Shown in pieces: positions 23,367 through 37,046 of a DNA stretch of 64,000 nt; the stretch's first letter is position 1, and each line of letters begins with the position of its first letter. Both the position numbers and the translations under genes were made by a program. A model generated the notes under the pieces. It did no database searches and was not told the DNA's origin. It saw only the letters and a list, made by a program, of their open reading frames with translations. This DNA is from Coriaria nepalensis (lineage: Eukaryota > Streptophyta > Magnoliopsida > Cucurbitales > Coriariaceae): the NCBI GenBank assembly GCA_027186245.1, contig CP114490.1:9680501-9744500 (forward strand), in the 5' to 3' direction.

Positions 23367-24358
23367 GATCCATAGCCTAAAAGCTAGGGTTTCTGATTTA
23401 GAAACCATAAACAATATGAGGAATTTTGATAGTACTCCTTCCTCTCTAGAAGAGGAGTTATTACAATAGGTCAATCCTCTATTGACCGCAAGTACCTCAC
23501 AATATAGTTGTGCCCAAGCCTTGGAAGAGCCTATTCGGCCACTAACCCAAGGAACAAAAGCTAAAGTCCTGAGTCTTCAGTACCAACCTAATTTGACATG
23601 AGTTAATCAAGTTAAGAGAGTAAAATTTCCTAGAAGTCGTACTTTTCTATTATTATTATGGTTAATAGGGAATATACCCTAAAGATTGAGGCTTTAATTG
23701 CCTCTTGATCGACATGAATTGTATTAATAAGGGAATGATACTCTCTAAATACTTTTCAAAAATAATTGAGGTTCTTAATGCAGCTAATGGATCTAAGTTG
23801 CTAATTGAATACAAACTGCCAGATGTTGTGGTATGTAACAATGGAGTTTGTTTTCAAATATCATTTATTATAGCAATATGGGTTATTTTCGGGAATCCAT
23901 TTTTGCTTATGTTGTACCCCATCCAACCAACCAAAATCAAGGGATTCTAGCCGAAGTTCAAGATCATAAGGTAAATTTCAAGTTTACCCAAAGACCTAAT
24001 TATTATGATGTTAATTTCGTAAAGTCTCAGATTAACTGAAAAGAGAGATTTCTACTCTCACATCAGGAGGAAATTACCTTCAGAAATATCAAAGGACATC
24101 TCAACTCTCTTCGAATAAAGTAGAGGATTTCTGATCTTGAGCATAAATTCCAATCTTAAGTCTGTACCGAAGTACCCAATACTTTCTAGGATATGAAACA
24201 ACACATGGTGGGATTATCTTATAAGTTATCATTTTCAAAGAAAGATATTCATTCCCACACAAAAGCCAAACCAACGGCTATGAACTCTGAGCTACTAAAG
24301 ATATGTAAGAAGGAGATTAAGCTCCTCCTAAAAAAATGGACTAATCAGAAAGTTTAGG
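23367..24358 (+). pseudogene. Pararetrovirus-like polyprotein remnant, protease and RT start
   Basis: After the inserted LTR the plus-strand reading continues with the end of the coiled coil. An aspartic-protease-like region follows (about 23700-23940), with the conserved N-A-A-N-G-S-K and C-N-N-G-V-C-F segments and a G-N-P-F-L flap/core motif. The linker into reverse transcriptase comes next (about 24120-24350, K-x-K-P-x-x-M-N and a K-K-E-I-K-x-L-L-K-K helix). The RT catalytic domain itself is missing. Stops near 23468, 23607 and 23948 and frameshifts disable it. The Asp-Thr-Gly catalytic triplet is not readable at the expected place. Confidence 0.6.
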
Positions 24359-24626
24359 ACCTCCTTTATATATATGTATATATATTGTTTGGTTCAAAAT
24401 ACAAGAGAAACATTACAAAAGCCAAAACATTACAGGCTAGACAGAAATGCAAAAAAGAGAAAAGAAATACAACAACAGAATATGTGAATTTCTTGTATCG
24501 AGATGAAAAACGAACTAAAACAGTAGCACAGCCTTCTTTTTATATAGGAACTATCTCCTGCACCCGGTATTAATACAGGCGGGTTGTCCGGTTTTTTCTT
24601 TTCCTTCTTTTATCACAAAGTGAGGC

Positions 24627-27947
<3,321 letters not shown>

Positions 27948-28712
27948 ATAATACATTATTAAAGGTTAATTCATTATGTAAATCTATTTTTTGAAATTAG
28001 TTTATATATAATATGCATAATTTTTAATATATATGTAATTTAAATGAGTATTTTTATTTTTTTGATAATTTTTCAAATAACTAATGTTGATGTAACAAAT
28101 TTTAATACATCAATATATATTAAATTAAGAATTTGGTCTAAATTAATTTTTTATTTATAATTTTATTCTTAATATTTTTATAATTTTAATTTTTTATCAT
28201 TATTTTATTATTAATATTTTCTTTTTTCATTTTCATCCAAACACGAGTCTAAACTCAAACCTCCATTAATGAAGGTCTTGAGATTAGATCTAAGCTCCAA
28301 ACCTAAGGCTGAGCTTAGTTTTGAGCTCTAGACATCCATTAATGGAGGTTGAGCTCAGACATCCATCAATAGAGGTTTGAGCTTAGATTCATGTTCAGGT
28401 AAAAATGAAAAAATAAAATAAAGGGTTAAAATTAGTAATTATAAATATATTATGGAAAAAAATTGTAAAGAAAACAATTATTTAGACTAAATATATAATT
28501 TTCATTTTTATTATTGATGTGACATTATAATTTACATGTGTCACAATTTGATATGTATTAACGTTTAAAATTTATCACGCTGACATCAATCATCTAAAAA
28601 ATTCTTATTTCAATTACATATAGATTAAAAAGTTATATAAAGATTACACATTGATGAATTTGTAAAAATTAAATTAACTAAAAAGTGAATTAAGCCTATT
28701 ACTTATTATTAT
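27948..28712. mobile_element. Foldback MITE, about 0.76 kb
   Basis: The two ends pair as inverted repeats: AATAATACATTATTAAAGGT at about 27948 against a right end of CCTATTACTTATTATT at about 28697. Further matches run inward (TTTTTAATATATATGTAATT near 28023 against 28612-28640). The loop contains CCTCCATTAATG / CATTAATGGAGG copies (28260-28350). There is no coding frame. Confidence 0.6.
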
Positions 28713-29540
28713 TTTTTAGGCTCGTTTGGTTCGATTTTTTTGTATGAACGAAAATGAGAATGTGAATAAAAATAGTGATTTTTTAATAATTCATTTAATG
28801 CAAACGAAATGATTCAATTCACAATAAAAAAAAATTATACCAAAATATCCCTTTGGGGAAAGAATGATGATTGCAAAACATATGCTTTTCTGTTTCTTAA
28901 AGGGGACGGCCCAGATCAGATGGGCTTCATGGACCAAAAAGTAAGAAAAGGGGAGGTGGTGTTTGGTGCCGTTAAAGTGTTAGTTGGTTAATTGTCAGAC
29001 AAGGGATACATTCATGAATGATTCAAGAATTTTTTTTAAGACACCTTACTTAATTAATTACCCAACTGATGATCATGATGGTATGGAACGAACAACAAAA
29101 TAAAATGTAGATTTTTTTTTTTTTTTTTTTTCTTTCCTTGAGCAAAGTTTTTCTGGTAAGAGGTAAAGTATCAATGTATCATACCCAACTTGTAGGTTAG
29201 CTAGCTAGGGTGTGATCCCTAGGTCTAAATAAGCTTAAATACAATAAAGTGAAATTACAAATTATGTAAAATTGTTATTTCTAAAGTTAGATTATTACTT
29301 ATGAATATATGGGACCTCGGTATTACAAATGTATCTTTGTTAGGTTAGATTCTATTTGATTGGAAAATTGAAGGTTTCTCCTTCATCTAAGATTTGCATT
29401 AATTTTTATGCATTAATTGTACCTTTATGTACTACATACACAATCTTCGATATGTTTCCTACCCTTTTTTACTATTTGTTCAACCCAACTGCTTCTTTTC
29501 TTTTTCAAATCATTTTTGTTTAAGTGCTTTATTATATTAA
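28713..29540. other. Intergenic, no gene
   Basis: A poly-T run is present near 29110-29130. A 60-codon frame at 28809 lacks any signature. Nothing else is recognisable. Confidence 0.4.
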
Positions 29541-30590
29541 TCATTATTTAAGGAAAAATTATATATAAATCCCTTAGTAATTTAAAAATAATAAATGGAT
29601 TTTCTTAGATTTTTCCTACGTTATAAATAAATTTCTTGAGTTCTTAGATTTATAATGAAATCTCCTCATATTTCTCTTAAATTATAAATGGATTTCCACA
29701 ACTTTGAACTAAATTATATTTGATTTTTTATTATCTCGTAATCTAGTCGACCAAAGTTTAAGGGAAAATTATATATGGATCCCTTAACAATTTAGAAATA
29801 ATAAGTGGATCCTCTTAAATTTTTCCTACATTATAAATGAATTTCTTGAGTTCTTAGAATTATAATGAAATCTTCTCATATTTCTCTTAAATTATAAGTG
29901 ATCTCCTCAACTTTGAACTAAATTACAAATTTAATTTTTAACGGTAAATATTAAATTTAATGCCCCAATGAATTTTTATAATTTACAATAGTATTGCATT
30001 AATGATAGTTTTACAAGCTCTTTATAACTATATTTTTTTTTTCTAAAAAAACAATAATACAAAATTCATGTAACAAACATGCAATTACTTGAAATATTCT
30101 AATTTTATTTTATTAAAAATTTTAGAATTTTTAAATCATATTATTCAAAAAATTTAAATAATATTGATAAAAAACAATAAATTTATTTATCATATCTTGT
30201 AATAAAAATTATATCAACTATTTATATGAAGTTTTTTAGTTTGTATTAATTTGGTGATCATTGGGAAACTAAGATTTAATATTGATTATTATTAACAATT
30301 AAACTTCTAATTAATAACAAACATGAGAAAATTCACTTATAATTTAATGCAAATAAGAAAGGATCCTTTTGTAATTCTAAAACCTCAAGATAAACACTTG
30401 TAATATAAGATAAATTTAAAGGGACCCACTTGTGATTCAAGGGATTCACTTATAATTCTTAAAATATTAAATGATCTATCTGTAATTTCAATAAACATTA
30501 GAAAATTCACATGTAATTTTTTCAAAGTTTAATTTGTAATATGATTATTTTCTATTTAAAAAAAAAAAATACTATTTACACTCATTATCA
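29541..30590. mobile_element. Foldback element with tandemly duplicated left arm
   Basis: A unit of about 175 bp beginning AGG(A/G)AAAATTATATAT starts at 29551 and again at 29761, a 210-bp spacing. A related sequence is present in inverted orientation at about 30310-30540, with motifs such as ATTATAAGTGAAT, GGATCC and TAAATTATAAGTG. This suggests a large hairpin with one arm duplicated. It is non-coding. Confidence 0.55.
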
Positions 30591-30899
30591 ATTGAATTTT
30601 GTCTGATTTAACTTTCTTTCCTGATTCTACAAGAAGTTCATATCAATAAGCTTAAAATGAAAGCTTTCTATTTTACAATAATTTTTGTACCATTACTATT
30701 TACTCTCTATTTTATTGAATTATCAATAATTAATTCACTAAATAATACAAGTTTTAGAAAAATAAAAACGGAAAAAATTCTCTAACTCAATATTTCAAAA
30801 CCAAAGTTAGACATTTCAAATAGCTCAAACATAAATATTACAACTTATATCCATCATTTAGATATCTATCCCCACCATCATTATAACTCATATAATTCT

Positions 30900-31305
30900 T
30901 ATTTTTATTATTATCATATTGGGTACTCGACCTCGTTTTGGAATATGAATACCACTTCTCTCTTTCAGAATCAATGTCACATGCAGTGAAGATGGACTTG
31001 TTGTCGAACATACATATACTAAAAATGACTTCACATCTATATTATTTTCTATAAATATTGGATGAGTGATCGATGAGAATAATGACTTGTATGCAAACCA
31101 TTATCATTAGAATCAACACGAATAGTATTGTACACGACCTCTAACAGTTTGCTAAAACTGACACTTGTTTCAACTGTGATACTCTTCCATCCTTATGAAC
31201 CTTTTGGAATCCAAGATTTTGATGGTTTTGAGGTCTTATCACCATCCTTCCATTCCCTATCAAAGCATATATCTATGAATACACATGATGTCATTTCTAA
31301 AAAAT
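30900..31305 (-). pseudogene. Possible MULE transposase N-terminal fragment
   Basis: On the minus strand from about 31303 a reading begins M-T-S-C-V-F-I-D and continues through W-K-D-G-D to a V-Y-N-T-I-R-V-D-S-N segment. This resembles the N-terminal domain that precedes the transposase in plant Mutator-like elements. Stops interrupt it after about 30 residues and again further on. The similarity is from memory and weak. Confidence 0.3.
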
Positions 31306-31809
31306 AAATTATTTGAGATCGATTAGCATTATGACAAATAAATTAAAAAAATCAAGATTTCAGACCAATTAAACCTAGATCAAAATTTAGGTCAAAGATT
31401 TCAGACTAATTATCACTTGTCCGAAATCTTAGTCCGAAAGTAATAAATTTATTATGTAAGTTAAGTATTCGATATAAATTGTATTTTCCTTTTTAAAACA
31501 TCTTTTTTAAATATATTTTATGTATAAGTATATGTATTTCATATTCGTTATAAGAATTTTATTTAAAATATTTATGAGAACAAAGTGTCACATGAGTCAT
31601 CTCTTAAATCTTTTGACTAAGCTTTGATCCGACCAATGGGAGTTGAATGTTGACATTTGTGTATGTTTTGACCATGCTAATGATGATGTTAGAACAATAT
31701 AATGTTTTTTTTTACCCAGCCAATGAGGGTTGAATATTTACAAATTTCGTATGTATTTTTCCTGAATATTTTGACTTGTGTTACCAGAGTTTAAGTATGA
31801 CCTTAGTCA

Positions 31810-32130
31810 ATTTATAAGTTATGTAAATTTGCTTACGTTTATATAAACAATTTGAATTTGCTTACGTTTATACGAACAATATGAATTTGCTTACATTTAG
31901 TATATGATATTTTGCTACATGTGTAGCATTTGAATTTTGTTTACGTTATATGAATTTGATATTTTTTTATATGAAGTATATGATATTTTTCCATAAGTGG
32001 AAGTATATGAAATTTTATTACGTTTATATGAATTATATGAACTCCGTTTATATAAGCTACATGAATTTTGTATAAGATATTTTGCTACTTTTATAAGTAT
32101 AAGAATTTCGTTACGCATATGTGAATTAGG
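31810..32130. repeat. Degenerate tandem repeat (TATGAATTTGCTTACGTTTA family)
   Basis: Around nine imperfect units of about 30-35 bp, each with a TATGAA(T/C)TT core and TTACG or TTGCTAC nearby. The repeat opens frames on both strands that should not be read as genes. Such repeats are common inside long LTRs. A possible LTR end, GGATCGGGGAGTGACA, lies at about 32547-32562. Confidence 0.55.
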
Positions 32131-32981
32131 TGATATTTGTTATACTTTGAGATATATTTGCTATTATGTTTTAACCCGAATTATTATTAATATATAATGG
32201 CTTGACTAATGTTTTGACTCAGTCATATGGGAATATTTTTACTTTATTGGGGCTCATAATTCACCATTTTAATTTCCTCTCCCGGATGTCAATAGTTCGT
32301 GCACAATAGAGTATGGGGATTGAGTTAGTTTGGATATAGAGAGTATTAGTTAAGATCCGCTGCGAGTTTCAATAGTATATTTGTTGTGGAAATCATTATT
32401 AGATCAAAATTGTTTTTATTGGAATGCATTTTCATTAGGCAAATTTAATCCTTATTGAAATTCTTAAGATTTTGTCACCTTACATGCATGCAGAGTCAAA
32501 AAAATTTACGTGTGTGCGGTGTTCCGTGCCAGTCCAAGACAGTTCCGGATCGGGGAGTGACAGTGTTTCGTTTCGTACGAGTTCTTATCTATAGCTTACA
32601 GTCTATCAATATTGGCGCATAAGTTTGATGATCATGATTAGGTTCTTGAGAGAGCTTGTTAAGGTTTGATGATGGCCATTTTGAGTTTCCTAGGAACGTT
32701 TTTGGCTCCGGCTTATCCATATATGTCATATGGTACATTAGTACATGCTTATTTTCACAGACAAACTCGGTACGTGACTCCGTAAATACTGAATCCACAC
32801 TCCAAATGAACAATCTCACAGAAGTTGCGTACAACGAGTGCAAAGGTGAAAACTTGAATATGTTAAAAATTTATGACATAACATATCAGGTGATGAAATT
32901 GCTCCATGTTCCCATGGGTTTGCCTTGTGTGGGGCTAGGCAATCATACGATAACTCTGGTTAGTGTTAGACTTTTCAATAA
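32131..32981. other. Repeat-derived spacer with an unassigned frame
   Basis: It contains the LTR-end-like GGATCGGGGAGTGACA and an open frame of 113 codons (32656-32997, plus) that I cannot assign to a family. The composition of the frame is not clearly coding and it overlaps the next element's start. Confidence 0.35.
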
Positions 32982-35085
32982 TGTTGGACTTTTTTAAATA
33001 ATAGTTAAAGTATAAATAAGTTAAAGGTTCAAAGTTCAAAAAATGTTTTATAAATACAATTAAATGCATCTCACATTAGAAATGGTAAAAGTTCTCAAAA
33101 CATTTATAAGTGATTATAATAATAAATGAAGGTTAGGGTCTGACCGAGACTTGCACTTGCACACTCACTTGCACACTCGCGCGTGATGTTGGCGTGAAGT
33201 GCTTTTGGCGCTTATTAGGCGCATTTGGCACTTTGCACGTTTGTGACGTGGCATTGCATGGCAGCCAGCTACCACGTGCGGTGTTTGACTAATTTAATTT
33301 TACCGTTTTAATTAAATGGTCGATAGTTAAAATGGTTAGTTACCGTTTGAATTTGAATTATGGGAATTCAAATATATGACCGTTAAAATAGTTTAACTGT
33401 TTTTCCAAGATATATGACTATTTGCGAAATAGTATACTATTTCACGAATAAGTGCCAATTTCGACTATAAATATGAGCAATATGGAGAGAAAAAACACAC
33501 TTTTTCTTCTACCCATTTTTCTCATTGTCAGAAACTATACACATACCTATATTTCAGAACAAAGTTTCATTGTTGCTTGTAAGATTTTGTAAAAACTTGT
33601 CATATCCTGAAAACTATTTTCACAATAACCTAAAGCAATCCGGGAGGGTGAAAATATCATTTTTTAGAAAATATAATCATTACGTGTTTCAAGTATCGAT
33701 TACAAAACACTAAGAACAATAAAAAAAAATGATATTCTACAATGGAAACTGAGACTGCAGTGTCAACCATAAAGCTCATGAACCAAGATCTTGTGAGGTT
33801 TGATCGGTTTGATGGATCAAACTTCACACGTTGGCAAGACAACCTCTAGTTCTTGCTCACTGCCTTGAAGATCTATTACATTCTCGATCCTAACCTTCAA
33901 TCACTTCCAGAATCCTCTCCAGATGATACCGAAGAGATCGAAGCATCGAAACTGAAAAGGGATGAGGATGCAATCATGTGTCGGGACACATTTTGAATGT
34001 GCTTTCAGACCATCTGTTCGATCTCTACAGAAATACAAAGTCTATAAAGGAAATCTGGAATGCGTTGGAGAACATGTATAAGGCATAAGAGGAAAGTACT
34101 AAGAAATTCTTAATATCTAAGTATTTTAACTTTAAAATGTTTGATGGAAATCCTCTTCTTGATCAGATACATGATTTACAAGTTATTGTCAATAAACTTG
34201 TTGTTGTAAAAGTCATACTTCCCAAAATTTTTCAAGTTGTTGCTATAATTGCTAAGTTGTCATCTAGTTAAAAAAGTTACATGAAAAAGATTCTTCACAA
34301 TAACGGAGATTACTATTTGAAAAAGGTTAAAAAGCATTTATGTATTGAGAAAGAATCTCGGACAAGAGACAAGAAAGAGAAAAAAGCCAATATTGGTACC
34401 TCAAAGGCCAATGCTATAGAAAGGCCTAGCCATCCCAAGGGCAAAAATCAGGAAACGAATTTTCTTAGTCGGAAGAGGAATCAATTCAAAACTAACAAGA
34501 AAAAGGGTGCTTGTTTTGTTTATGGCAAATTTATACATTTTGCTCATGATTGCAGATTCCGAAAGAAACAAAATGAGAATGGAAAAGTGAATGCCATACA
34601 TGAAGAGATCATTGCTACTGTGAGCAAGATCAATGCTGTCCAAGGAAAGGTTCAAGGATGGTGATACGATACTTGTGCAACAGTGCACGTTTCCTATGAC
34701 AAATCACTATTCAAGATTTTTGATGAAGTTGGAAATGGACGAGAGATTCAAATGGGAAATAAAGGTCGTTCCAAGGTGCTTGGTAAAGGAAGCATTGAAG
34801 AGTCTTCACTTATGGTAGAAAGATCACTTTAGCAAATGTTTTGTATGTTCCTGATATGAATAGGAACATTGTTAGTGGTGATTTATTAGGCAAACCTAGA
34901 ATCAAATCTGTTTATGAATTTGGGAAGTTGATTTTATCAAAAAATGGCTATTTCATTAGAAATGGTTATTCTAGTGATAGGATGGTGAAATTATATACTA
35001 TTGATAATAATATTAATAATATGAATACTAGTAATTTTGCTTATATGATTGATTCAAATTCTGTTACATTATGGCACATATAATA
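32982..35085 (+). mobile_element. Ty1/copia element copy 2, 5' half only
   Basis: An LTR-like start (TGTTGGACTTTT, 32982) and a TATAAATA at about 33468 precede a leader that matches copy 1 (4161-4390). A broken gag-pol begins at 33743: Gag with F-D-G-S-N-F-T-R-W-Q-D, a lysine-rich linker, and a zinc knuckle at about 34512-34553 in which the second Cys is Tyr and the Gly-His is Ile-His. A protease region follows, then the GAG-pre-integrase segment ending S-V-T-L-W-H-I at about 35080. Stops lie at about 33847, 34087 and 34268, and frameshifts follow near 34660 and 34830. Integrase, RT, RNase H and the 3' LTR are absent. The element ends abruptly at a TA run (35083-35097) about 130 bp before a SAUR gene. 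Confidence 0.75.
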
Positions 35086-35218
35086 TATATATATATACAC
35101 AATACATTGCTCATCTATCACATAAAAACTCTTCAAGCTCTATACGAGCTCATCCAAGAAGCCATTTGTGAACTCCAAGTCTTCAACCTCTCTAAAAAAA
35201 ACTCCTACATAGAAAGCT

Positions 35219-35505
35219 ATGGGAATTGAAATCAAGAAGATCCTAAGGAAGTCCTTTTCGAATGCTAAAGAATCTTCCATGGAATCTGTAAATGTTCTGA
35301 AAGGTTTCCTTCCATTCTACGTTGGAGAGGACGAAAAGAAGCGATTTGTGGTTCCCATATCATTCTTGAATGAGCTTGGATTCCTAGAATTGCTTAGCAA
35401 GGCAGAGGAAGAATCTGATTCGATCATCCAATGGGTGGTCTCACCATTCCCTGCGGAGAAGAGATCTTCACAGATCTCTCTTCTCGCTTAATGATCAGTG
35501 TTTAA
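35219..35505 (+). pseudogene. SAUR: SAUR auxin-responsive protein gene with a frameshift
   Basis: From the ATG at 35219, 65 residues read as a small auxin up-regulated RNA protein. After a basic N-terminus come V-L-K-G-F-L-P-F-Y-V-G-E, K-K-R-F-V-V-P-I-S-F-L-N and L-L-S-K-A-E-E-E. At about 35411-35420 the frame shifts by one base. The rest of the SAUR domain (F-D-H-P-M-G-G-L-T-I-P-C-G-E-E-I-F) is present in another frame down to a stop at 35503-35505. Without the shift the length would be normal for the family (about 95 residues). As it stands the product continues in the wrong frame to 35491. There is no intron, as usual for SAURs. A TA-rich TATA-like region is at 35083-35097. SAUR proteins inhibit PP2C.D phosphatases and promote cell expansion. 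A sequencing error is the main alternative to a real pseudogene. Confidence 0.85.
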
Positions 35506-36064
35506 GACACAACAATATACTTGAGATACCTTTATTGTCAAAATGATGAGCATACAATTTCTCAAGACAGTTCCTTGCAATGAGATCTCTGACAATTAGC
35601 AAGGAAGGGTGAAGACTAAAGAGGCTAAAAATATGGTCAAAAGCCGCCCCGGCACCGCCCAAGCTAGTTGTATTCTCAAATGGAATTCCTAGATGAATGA
35701 ATGATATTCATTTTGAAAGTTGAGAAGAAGTTTGGAATTTGGTATTCTAAATGTTATCTTTTGAAAAATTCCATGTAGTCCCAAAATTCAATTTTGTTCA
35801 TAAATTGAAAAGGCTACTTATCTCATTAAGCCTAACCTTTTGTTACTAAACTCATGTGTAATTGAAAAGAACATAATCATATTTATCTTTTTTTCTTTCT
35901 TGTATAACATACTTCTCTCAAAAGCCAACAAAAACTTCAATTCTAGAGAATAACTCCCTTGAAGTGTTAGTGCTCGGTATGTCCTGATAGATAGTCGACC
36001 AAGTCATGCAAAAAAATATGACCGACCAAAAAATTGTTAGTCTGATTTCATTTGTTATGAATTT
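35506..36064. other. SAUR 3' flank, no gene
   Basis: No domain-bearing frame, repeat end or RNA gene is seen. Confidence 0.4.
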
Positions 36065-37046
36065 CGTTGGATAAATTAAGGATTGAAGTTGGTTTGAGTT
36101 TGATTGAACTCGAAAACCAGCAACAATCGATTCTGCAGCGGAAACATATGGGGAGCGTGTGATGAATAATGGTTCTGAGTATTTTAGAAGCATGATGAGC
36201 ATCATTAGCAATGGTTACAAGGAGGAGTGTTTGAAAAAGGTTAAACCACTTCATAATGAACAAGAAGAGTTATCAGAGTTGACTGTTTGGATTCAGTGTA
36301 TTTTGGAGTTAACCACCATTCCTATAATTGAAGGAAGCTTAAACAAATTTGTTGCAAGAAGAATAAGTCAAATGAGATCAAAATTGAATGAGTTATAATC
36401 TATTACAGCTGAGCAGGGTTGATGGGTTGAAGTACATGATGGCTCAATGAGTCAAAGTACTCAATGAATCAAAGTACTCAATAGGTCGAAGTACTCGATG
36501 GATTAACATACTCGATGGGTCGATGGGTGAACGTACTCGATGGGTCGATGTCTACTATATCAGCAATAGTAGCACCTGTAGCTTTGGCTTATTTGTTACT
36601 CGATCAGCAAGGCAAGTCTGCAAGTTTGTATACATTTTGATCTAAATCTGGTTCCAGTAAGTTTTCAAGCTCATTAAAAGTGTGTTGGAGCATTTAGTGG
36701 AAGAGTATATCCATTAGATGTCATTCTGGTCAAAATCTCTATTTTGACAGTTTTACTAGGTTAAGAGTACAAATCAAAAGTTGTATGCTTATGTCTAAAG
36801 TAGCTGATTTGTTGTCTCCTAAGTAGTCTATATCTAAATTAATTTTTGTAATCATGTTTTAGATATTCTTGTTTCAATTTGTAATTGCTATTTTTTTAAT
36901 AAGTTTCAATCAATACAATTAAGTTTTAGATTTCATCTATCCTTTACTGTTCTGTTTTCTTTATTTTTCCACTGTAGAATCGATTGTTGCTGGTTTTTTA
37001 GTTCAATCAAAACTCAAACTAACTTTAATCCTTAATTTTTCCAACA
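36065..37046. mobile_element. LTR-like block bounded by about 85-bp inverted repeats
   Basis: The left end (36065-36147) and the reverse complement of the right end (36965-37046) agree over about 85 bp with roughly a dozen differences. Both start (C/T)GTTGGA(T/A)AAATTAAGG and share AACCAGCAACAATCGATTCT. Read on the plus strand, the right end looks like a copia LTR 3' end (TTTCAATCAATACAATTAAG ... TTTTTCCAACA). An 80-codon frame (36159-36398) has no recognised domain. The flanks show no target duplication. It is either one LTR with unusually long inverted ends or two LTR ends joined head to head. Confidence 0.5.
36415..36560. repeat. Tandem repeat, about 17 bp (ACTCGATGGGTCGAAGT)
   Basis: Seven or eight imperfect units of TACTCGATGGGTCGAAG type lie inside the LTR-like block. 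Similar direct repeats are often found in the promoter part of plant LTRs. Confidence 0.75.

Noticed and set aside
32656..32997. 113-codon open frame, possible gene
   Set aside because: No recognisable domain, no splice context, and it overlaps the probable LTR start at 32982. Left as unassigned.
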